Below are positions 38,701 through 46,739 of a DNA stretch of 57,917 nt, piece after piece (within the stretch, counting starts at the first letter, position 1; each line of letters begins with the position of its first letter). A program made the position numbers and the translations under genes. The stretch covers positions 1-57,917 of the forward strand of contig JAUCBJ010008207.1 of the NCBI GenBank assembly GCA_032718475.1, written 5' to 3'. The notes under the pieces are model-generated. The model saw nothing but the letters and a program-made list of their open reading frames with translations, made no database searches and had not been told where the DNA came from. This DNA is from Nemertoderma westbladi (taxonomy: Eukaryota; Xenacoelomorpha; Nemertodermatida; Nemertodermatidae).

Positions 38701-39967
38701 GTTTGTTTACTTTGTAGCAAGTGTTTGTTTACTTTGTAGCAAGTGTTTGTTTACTCTGTAGCAAGTGTTTGTTTACTCCGTAGCAAGTGTTTGTTTACTC
38801 TGTAGCAAGTGTTTGTTTACTCTGTAGCAAGTGTTTGTTTACCCTGTAGCAAGTGTTTGTTTACTTTGTAGCAAGTGTTTGTTTACTTTGTAGCAAGTGT
38901 TTGTTTACTCTGTAGCAAGTGTTTGTTTACTCTGTAGCAAGTGTTTGTTTACTTTGTAGCAAGTGTTTGTTTACTCTGTAGCAAGTGTTTGTTTACTCTG
39001 TAGCAAGTGTTTGTTTACTTTGTAGCAAGTGTTTGTTTACTTTGTAGCAAGTGTTTGTTTACTCTGTAGCAAGTGTTTGTTTACTCTGTAGCAAGTATTT
39101 GTTTACTCTGTAGCAAGTGTTTGTTTACTCTGTAGCAAGTGTTTGTTTACTCTGTAGCAAGTGTTTGTTTACTCTATAGCAAGTGTTTGCTTACTCTGTA
39201 GCAAGTGTTTGTTTACTCTGTAGCAAGTGTTTGCTTACTCTGTAGCAAGTGTTTGTTTACTCTGTAGCAAGTGTTTGTTTACTTTGTAGCAAGTGTTTGT
39301 TTACTCTGTAGCAAGTGTTTGTTTACTCCGTAGCAAGTGTTTGTTTACTCTGTAGCAAGTGTTTGTTTACTCTGTAGCAAGTGTTTGTTTACTCTGTAGC
39401 AAGTGTTTGTTTACTCTGTAGCAAGTGTTTGTTTACTCTGTAGCAAGTATTTGTTTACTCTGTAGCAAGTGTTTGTTTACTCTGTAGCAAGTGTTTGTTT
39501 ACTCTGTAGCAAGTGTTTGTTTACTCTGTAGCAAGTGTTTGTTTACTCTGTAGCAAGTGTTTGTTTACTCTGTAGCAAGTGTTTGTTTACTTTGTAGCAA
39601 GTGTTTGTTTACTTTGTAGCAAGTGTTTGTTTACTCTGTAGCAAGTGTTTGTTTACTCTGTAGCAAGTATTTGTTTACTCTGTAGCAAGTGTTTGTTTAC
39701 TCTGTAGCAAGTGTTTGTTTACTCTGTAGCAAGTGTTTGTTTACTCTGTAGCAAGTGTTTGCTTACTCTGTAGCAAGTGTTTGTTTACTCTGTAGCAAGT
39801 GTTTGTTTACTCTGTAGCAAGTGTTTGTTTACTCTGTAGCAAGTGTTTGTTTACTCTGTAGCAAGTGTTTGTTTACTCTGTAGCAAGTGTTTGTTTACTC
39901 TGTAGCAAGTGTTTGTTTACTCTGTAGCAAGTGTTTGTTTACTCTGTAGCAAGTGTTTGTTTACTTT
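35779..39967. repeat. 22-bp minisatellite array, about 190 units
   Basis: The unit is GTTTACTCTGTAGCAAGTGT plus TT. The commonest variant is ACTTTG for ACTCTG; rarer markers are ACCCTG, ACTCCG, ACTCTATAGC, GTATTTG and TTGCTTAC. The rare markers recur in the same order at a fixed offset of 2,090 bp (95 units): ACCCTGTAGC at 36751 and 38841, ACTCTATAGC at 37081 and 39171. A block of roughly 0.9 kb or more has therefore been duplicated. The period is not a multiple of three and the unit contains TAG. Confidence 0.97.
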
Positions 39968-39983
39968 CTTCTTAATAAAAATA

Positions 39984-40060
39984 ACCTGGCATCGACTGAA
40001 GTTCCATCTTGGTGTAGTTGCAGTAAACCCACGATCTCCGGGGTTCGATCCCCGCCAGGT
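39984..40060 (+). mobile_element. tRNA-derived SINE head (degenerate)
   Basis: TGGTGTAGTTG (40010-40020) fits the RNA polymerase III A box and GGTTCGATCC (40042-40051) the B box. ACCTGGC (39984-39990) and GCCAGGT (40054-40060) are exact complements in acceptor-stem position. The spacing between boxes and the D-arm do not fit a functional tRNA, so I call it a SINE head or tRNA pseudogene. A SINE body may follow to about 40240; I see no clear tail. Confidence 0.45.
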
Positions 40061-40810
40061 CAGTTTTCTTTTCGGCACGAATGTTTTGAAGGAATTATCC
40101 AGGGCGCATCTCTGTCTTACAGAAGATCCGTAAGTGGTAGCTAAATGAGTACTGGAGTTTGGTCTGGGGAGTATAGCTCTGGGGGGACCGCCCTGGAAAT
40201 ATCTCGGACTTTGTGAGTATAATTCCTGGACTAACGGCCGAAGAAAATACTTTTTTAGCTTTTATAGCAGTGAAATAAAACGTTAGTCTAAAAATCTTTT
40301 AAAATTACAATACGGCAACAAATTGATATTTTTCAGTTTCTCAGAAAAAAAAACGAGACACTGGTAGAGTTAACAACCTCATAAGTTATTCCATGAATCG
40401 ACGGTCCTACTGGAAAATGAATTCTTTACAATGAGTAACCTACAAAATGGCTTAAACAGTTTACGGTTATTACCCCTATTTGTGGTGCTGTTACTAAATG
40501 TAAAGAAATCGCACATATTTAAATCAATTATGTTTATTAATTTATTGAATAAACTATTTTCAGATCAAATATGTGCCTACGTAGTCTGTCAACTTCAATT
40601 TATTTATTCCAATCCTTCAAAGTACTAAATAGATATACCCTCCACCAAATGGTAGCCTTCTTGTACTCTATTACCAACTTAAATCAATACTGTATATTAT
40701 TGAACACATACTGTAGGCCTACATGTTGGTGTTTGAGTAATACCATTTATGAAAATGAAGATGATGAATTGGTGGTGGTCCGGGAGGCCCGTATGGTGAC
40801 CATTATATCT
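40061..40810. other. Spacer, no gene seen
   Basis: Possible SINE body up to about 40240, then AT-rich unique DNA. Open frames near 40431-40628 and 40571-40897 are short and low-complexity. One TAGGCCTA palindrome at 40714-40721. Confidence 0.35.
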
Positions 40811-40830
40811 GGGGGGGGGGGGGGGGGGGG
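40811..40830. repeat. Poly-G tract (20 G)
   Basis: Uninterrupted guanine run, followed at 40844 by a second short G7 run. Confidence 0.95.
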
Positions 40831-41536
40831 CAGAGGCCAAATCTGGGGGGGCAAACCCATAACTGGGTTAGGGAGCATACAGCAAAGTGAGAGTTAATTT
40901 AGTACATAAAGTAAAATCAATATTGTTGAAGAGCGTGGGGCGAGGCAAGAAGTTGGCGGACCCTTGTCTAACTGACATTGTTAAGGGAGAGGGCCAATAA
41001 TAGCAATTAGTTGATTTCGTTACGATTTTGACATGCCAATAACTTTGTACCACCACTAATAAATAACTTTGTACCACCACTAATAAATAACTTTGTCGGA
41101 TTTAATTAACCCTGCCGAGTTTAAAATTTGTAGGCCTAAATATGTCCAAAAGTTAAATTTAGAATTAAAAAAATAAAATTTTAGATATGTATACCAGCGC
41201 AAGCAACCATCAGCGCCTAGCCTATTACTATTAGATGTAAGCTGGCTCCCAAACTGCAGACAATACTGTAGGTCAACAGTGAACAACCCGCTCTGGTCCC
41301 CTGGTAGCCAATGAGAGAACCTGGAGCTTCCGTGTATGTTTAGTAATCATATGTTTAGTATATCATATATATGAGCTGCAATCTGATAGGCCTAGAGTAA
41401 AGTGTAAATTCAATCACTATCAAAATCTATAAAGAGATGCGGTCTGCCAACAAGCTTTCCGGGCCTGAGTTGTGAGTAGCAACATAGATAGAACAAATAA
41501 CGGTACATAATACAATGTAAATCGTACCCCCAAAAG
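40831..41536. other. Spacer with a 27-bp tandem duplication
   Basis: ACTTTGTACCACCACTAATA is repeated twice (about 41040-41095). TAGGCCTA palindromes occur at 41131 and 41387. No gene seen. Confidence 0.4.

Positions 41537-41566
<30 letters not shown>
41537..41566. repeat. Poly-C tract (30 C)
   Basis: Uninterrupted cytosine run, the longest homopolymer in the window. Confidence 0.95.
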
Positions 41567-41567
<1 letters not shown>

Positions 41568-41621
41568 CACGGTACGGGCCTTGGTGGCATAGAAGCCTGG
41601 GCTTGAAGGTTGCCACCACCT

Positions 41622-41622
<1 letters not shown>

Positions 41623-41661
<39 letters not shown>
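41623..41661. repeat. (AG)n microsatellite
   Basis: About 19 GA/AG dinucleotides, shortly after the poly-C tract. Confidence 0.95.
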
Positions 41662-41665
<4 letters not shown>

Positions 41666-42636
41666 AAGGATAAAGAGACAGAGTTTAATGATGTTAATAT
41701 CTACTCATTGAATAGCAATGTTTTGTAGACATTAGCAAATCGTATATAACCAGCGCGAGCTATCTTACAACGGAAAAATAAACGGCGCGTGAAATATCGG
41801 TGAACACGTTCTATTAAATCAATGGTGCCCAGTTGAAACGGCGAACGAACAGGTATGCAATATTCTAGAATTGGTAGGACGTATATGACTTACCGTATAA
41901 CCGGTTATCTGGGTGTGATCTGCTGAAATTTTGCGGGAATATATATAACATAATAATTTATTTCATTAAAAAAATAAAGCAGTTTATTCCAATAATACGG
42001 AATCCGAAACATGTAAAAAAATATCCCCTCTGAACACGAGTTTCATAATATTATATCTCGTATGCTTGTAGCGGAGGGTAGGCCTGGGGGTAACTTCGAG
42101 AGACAGGCAGTGGTTGTCAACCCGTTGTACATACTGTGGGTAGAGATATGTGGGGGAACCAAGGGAGGGTAGCCCGAGGGGCCTACAGCGTATGGTAGGG
42201 AATAGTCCAGCAGTAATGACGGTATATACCTGCAGGCTGTAGAAAGCCGTACGGGGAAGGCAGAGAGAGAGGGAGAGATGAGGATAAAGCAACCAATAGC
42301 TGGCTAGAACTGCAACCAATAGCTGTAGGCTATCCACGGTCCCAGCTATATAGGCCTAGCTGGGAAAAGCCTCTAGCTATAATCTTTTGTTGGGTTCACT
42401 TTCTATAGAAGGGCTTGCAGTTTGGAGTTTAACTAGTCTTTATAATCTTTGTGTTAATGAGAAGGTTTAAGGCCTGTTATTAATGCAGTGAGATTGACTT
42501 CACACTATTGTAATTGTAAGGTGAACTAGTTTTTGTCGCCTTTTTTGGTCGTTTCACCCATTATAAACGGATTCCGATTTAGTTAAAGATCAGAACTATT
42601 TGTAGGAGATTTAGTTTTCGTACTTTGGCGCAATTA
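41662..42636. other. Spacer, no gene seen
   Basis: Unique sequence, more GC-rich at 42060-42350. A minus frame (41984-42337, 117 codons) is open but has no recognisable domain. The segment just before the next array reads like an AT-rich 3' region; its origin is unclear. Confidence 0.35.
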
Positions 42637-43344
42637 TTTCATTTTGTGTTAAATAAACTTTATTTCATTTTGTGTTAAATAAACTTTATTTCATTTTGTG
42701 TTAAATAAACTTTATTTCATTTTGTGTTAAATAAACTTTATTTCATTTTGTGTTAAATAAAAACTTTATTTCATTTTGTGTTAAATAAACTTTATTTCAT
42801 TTTGTGTTAAATAAACTTTATTTCATTTTGTGTTAAATAAAAACTTTATTTCATTTTGTGTTAAATAAACCTTATTTCATTTTGTGTTAAATAAACTTTA
42901 TTTCATTTTGTGTTAAATAAACTTTATTTCATTTTGTGTTAAATAAACTTTATTTCATTTTGTGTTAAATAAACTTTATTTCATTTTGTGTTAAATAAAC
43001 TTTATTTCATTTTGTGTTAAATAAACTTTATTTCATTTTGTGTTAAATAAACTTTATTTCATTTTGTGTTAAATAAACTTTATTTCATTTTGTGTTAAAT
43101 AAACTTTATTTCATTTTGTGTTAAATAAACCTTATTTCATTTTGTGTTAAATAAACTTTATTTCATTTTGTGTTAAATAAACTTTATTTCATTTTGTGTT
43201 AAATAAACTTTATTTCATTTTGTGTTAAATAAACTTTATTTCATTTTGTGTTAAATAAACTTTATTTCATTTTGTGTTAAATAAACTTTATTTCATTTTG
43301 TGTTAAATAAACTTTATTTCATTTTGTGTTAAATAAACTTTATT
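42637..43344 (+). repeat. 26-bp array carrying a poly(A) signal in every unit, about 27 units
   Basis: The unit is TTTCATTTTGTGTTAAATAA followed by ACTTTA. Every unit contains AATAAA on the plus strand. Two units are 28 bp (AAATAAAAAC, near 42759 and 42839) and two have ACCTTA. The array ends in TTATTGAATCAAATAAA. Confidence 0.97.
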
Positions 43345-43644
43345 GAATCAAATAAATATAACGATTCCATAAAAATAAAATATTTATTATTATGAATGGT
43401 TTTATAAATTACGTTAACATAATATGCCTAATTATTTTTGTATTTTTTATTAAATTAATTGAAACGAAATAATATTGCCGGTGAGACACTTGGTTTATAT
43501 AATTTATTATATAAATTAAATTTGTACAAAATCTTAAAAAAGGCAATAAATTGCAGAGATTACCTTTCTGCCTTTGTGTCTCTCTATTTATATTTTATAT
43601 TGTTTTACTATTTTACCCCGTTTGGGGTGTATCTATTCCAATTA
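43345..43644. other. AT-rich spacer, no gene seen
   Basis: Very AT-rich. The 76-codon plus frame beginning at 43459 runs into the dispersed element and has no recognisable features. Confidence 0.4.
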
Positions 43645-43787
43645 ACTGTAACCTGTTTCATTGACTTTCGTTTATTGTTTTGGTTATAGAATAACGTGCC
43701 ATTGTAACCTACTCCTTTCCCTTAATTGATAATTGGACATTGAAACGAGTTATTAATTCGACGAGATGAAGAAGTCAAGCCGGGCTT
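43645..43787 (-). mobile_element. Copy of dispersed TIR-element family, inverted
   Basis: The reverse complement carries the family core in order: TCGAATTAATAACTCGTTTC, AATTAAGGGAAAGGAGTAGG, CAATGGCACGTTATTCTA, CCAAAACAATAAACGAAAGT. Its 5' end points toward the 32-bp array on its right. Confidence 0.75.
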
Positions 43788-43884
43788 AGGCCTATACTAA
43801 GCATAAAATATCTATCTATATTTTATCATCATTTTTGCGGCGTAAAATTAGTTTGGTATTCGTTGTATCCAGAACGGCTTTGTC

Positions 43885-45324
43885 AAACCCTAGCGGAAAC
43901 TATAAAGGCAAATCCCAAACCCTAGCGGAAACTATAAAGGCAAATCCCAAACCCTAGCGGAAACTATAAAGGCAAATCCCAAACCCTAGCGGAAACTATA
44001 AAGGCAAATCCCAAACCCTAGCGTAAACTATAAAGGCAAATCCCAAACCCTAGCGGAAACTATAAAGGCAAATCCCAATCCCTAGCGGAAACTATAAAGG
44101 CAAATCCCACCAGACGGGTTTGTCAAACCCTAGCGGAAACTATAAAGGCAAATCCCAAACCCTAGCGGAAACTATAAAGGCAAATCCCAATCCCTAGCGG
44201 AAACTATAAAGGCAAATCCCAAACCCTAGCGTAAACTATAAAGGCAAATCCCAAACCCTAGCGGAAACTATAAAGGCAAATCCCAATCCCTAGCGGAAAC
44301 TATAAAGGCAAATCCCAATCCCTAGCGGAAACTATAAAGGCAAATCCCAATCCCTAGCGGAAACTATAAAGGCAAATCCCAAACCCTAGCGGAAACTATA
44401 AAGGCAAATCCCAAACCCTAGCGGAAACTATAAAGGCAAATCCCAAACCCTAGCGGAAACTATAAAGGCAAATCCCACCAGACGGGTTTGTCAAACCCTA
44501 GCGGAAACTATAAAGGCAAATCCCAAACCCTAGCGGAAACTATAAAGGCAAATCCCAATCCCTAGCGGAAACTATAAAGGCAAATCCCAAACCCTAGCGT
44601 AAACTATAAAGGCAAATCCCAAACCCTAGCGTAAACTATAAAGGCAAATCCCAAACCCTAGCGGAAACTATAAAGGCAAATCCCAATCCCTAGCGGAAAC
44701 TATAAAGGCAAATCCCACCAGACGGGTTTGTCAAACCCTAGCGGAAACTATAAAGGCAAATCCCAAACCCTAGCGGAAACTATAAAGGCAAATCCCAATC
44801 CCTAGCGGAAACTATAAAGGCAAATCCCAAACCCTAGCGTAAACTATAAAGGCAAATCCCAAACCCTAGCGTAAACTATAAAGGCAAATCCCAAACCCTA
44901 GCGTAAACTATAAAGGCAAATCCCAAACCCTAGCGGAAACTATAAAGGCAAATCCCAATCCCTAGCGGAAACTATAAAGGCAAATCCCACCAGACGGGTT
45001 TGTCAAACCCTAGCGGAAACTATAAAGGCAAATCCCAAACCCTAGCGGAAACTATAAAGGCAAATCCCAATCCCTAGCGGAAACTATAAAGGCAAATCCC
45101 AAACCCTAGCGTAAACTATAAAGGCAAATCCCAAACCCTAGCGGAAACTATAAAGGCAAATCCCAAACCCTAGCGGAAACTATAAAGGCAAATCCCAAAC
45201 CCTAGCGGAAACTATAAAGGCAAATCCCAAACCCTAGCGGAAACTATAAAGGCAAATCCCAATCCCTAGCGGAAACTATAAAGGCAAATCCCAAACCCTA
45301 GCGGAAACTATAAAGGCAAATCCC
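43885..45324 (+). repeat. 32-bp array with a 16-bp higher-order marker, about 44 units
   Basis: The unit is AAACCCTAGCGGAAACTATA then AAGGCAAATCCC. Variants are AATCCCTAGCGG and CTAGCGTAAAC. A marker of about 16 bp (ACCAGACGGGTTTGTC) is inserted at 44110, 44478, 44718 and 44990, with a diverged version (CAGAACGGCTTTGTC) at the left edge (43870). It delimits higher-order blocks of about 370, 240 and 272 bp. The last unit passes without a break into a dispersed TIR-element copy: GGCAAATCCCA at the unit end is also the start of that element. The unit's GGAAACT and GCAAATCCC resemble the terminus of the family (GGGGGAAACTGGACGCAA then ATCCC at 54688). Confidence 0.95.
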
Positions 45325-45452
45325 ATTTCGGCGAATTAAAATCCCGCACTGGCAAATTAACAATGTTAAGTAATTATCAGAAAATAACAGGTTACAGTGG
45401 CGGCATGTTTTTGGCATGTTATTCTAACTAAAATGATAAACGAGAATCAATA
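45304..45452 (+). mobile_element. Copy of dispersed TIR-element family, fused to the 32-bp array
   Basis: Begins inside the last array unit and continues CATTTCGGCGAATTAAAATC, then ACAGGTTACAGTGG, TTATTCTAACTAAAATGATA and GAGAATCAATAG. The right terminus is not found. Confidence 0.75.
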
Positions 45453-46160
45453 GCTCATATTAAGTTTACTATATATATTATTAATATAATTTTTGAGTTT
45501 ACTTTAGTTTGGTTATAATTTGGATAAATAAAATACTCCTAGATTTGCTATTGTCAATACTATTTGATCTTGGAACAGAGGAACTCATCACGTTATATAA
45601 ACGTAGGTAATTTAATTTACTACGCAATATCACGCCTACTGTATAATATATAACTTAACTTAATAGCACGAATATAATTCATGATCCAACGTACAGTAGC
45701 AGCATGACACACGTTGTGGGGCCTTCGCGTAGCACGAGAGCCTATATAAGAAAGTGTACTAATCTCTATTTGACAAGAAAACCATCTTTCCCAAAATATC
45801 AATGAGTGATGCTTTCAGTTTGCGTTATAAACTGGTTGTAAAAAACAAAGGTCCATTTCAGTTTATCTTTACACGCTTTATCATTTGTAATTTGTAAAGC
45901 TACTAACAAGGGCTATTTAAGTTAAGTAGGCCTATGACATTTTTAGTTTTACAATACTTGTCAGCTTGTATCCTTTATTAGCCTCGTTGCGCTCGTCCTG
46001 GTTTGCCTCAAACTATGGTGGGTGTGCAGAAGTGACCAAATAATCTCAAAACAACACAAGAAATTATTTCCAATTTAAAGAAAATGGTGCAAAAATGAAC
46101 AATAACAATAACTTAACAATATGTTATTCTATTTTTGGTTTTTAATTTCGCGATCTCTAA
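45453..46160. other. AT-rich spacer, no gene seen
   Basis: No credible coding frame. One TAGGCCTA palindrome at 45927-45934. It lies upstream of the first visible KCTD exon, so regulatory or 5' UTR sequence could be present, but I see no definable signal. Confidence 0.4.
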
Positions 46161-46333
46161 GGGAGCAAACTTGACGGAAATCCCATTACGGCGAATTAAT
46201 ATTCTTTCCGCCTCAATGTTAAATCCTCAATTTAGGGAAATTTAGCAGGTTCCAGTGGCACGTTATTCTAAGTCTTACCAAAACAATAAACTAAAGTCAA
46301 TAGAACATGTTATTTACACCGATTTTCCCATGG
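46161..46333 (+). mobile_element. Copy of dispersed TIR-element family
   Basis: Starts GGGAGCAAACTTGACGGAAA then TCCCATTACGGCGAATTAAT and continues through GCAGGTTCCAGTGGCACG and CCAAAACAATAAACTAAAGT. It ends around TTTTCCCATGG just before a poly-C tract. It lies about 300 bp upstream of the first KCTD exon. Confidence 0.75.
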
Positions 46334-46342
46334 AAAAGTCCA

Positions 46343-46364
46343 CCCCCCCCCCCCCCCCCCCCCC
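46343..46364. repeat. Poly-C tract (22 C)
   Basis: Uninterrupted run directly after the dispersed element copy. Confidence 0.95.
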
Positions 46365-46637
46365 TCCGATATATTAGCATTCTGATAGGGTGGAGGGCGA
46401 GAATAGTAAACAAAAGCTCAGGAGAGAATAAAAATTACAGTGTATGTCCCCCCGTATTTACAGTGTACCTAATGTAAGTACACTTGTTAACTTATTATAA
46501 ATTATTTTAATTTTTGATATTTTTTAGATCTTCACTCCATAATAAGCTACTACACCTTTATATACTGTATATAACAGTTTCTTTGCATTTCATTGTATTC
46601 CATTAAATTACTCATATTTTATTTATTTTTTTTTCAG

Positions 46638-46739
46638 CTGTTAGGGTATTAGTATAGAAAAATAATGAAAGCCACACCCAGTAACGATAATAAAATGTTG
46701 TTGAACGCCACCTAACGACGATATTGTGAACTAAAATTA
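46638..46739 (+). promoter_or_regulatory. 5' UTR part of KCTD exon with upstream ORF and splice acceptor
   Basis: TTTTTTTTTCAG ends at 46637, a strong acceptor, so an upstream non-coding exon is likely. A 16-codon upstream ORF starts at 46665 and ends at the TAA at 46713-46715; it begins MKATPSNDN. The main ATG at 46740 is the first in its frame after that frame's stop at 46713. The uORF and the coding start region look like degenerate tandem copies (GAACGCCACCTAACGACG against GAGACGCCAACTAACGGTG). Confidence 0.55.

Noticed and set aside
206-39967. CRISPR arrays
   Set aside because: The units are contiguous tandem repeats without unique spacers, and the host is a eukaryote.
39984-40060. Functional tRNA with a perfect acceptor stem
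   Set aside because: The A-to-B box spacing and the T-arm do not fit a folded tRNA.
41984-42337. 117-codon minus-strand frame
   Set aside because: No recognisable domain, no splice or promoter context, and the length is plausible by chance in a GC-richer patch.
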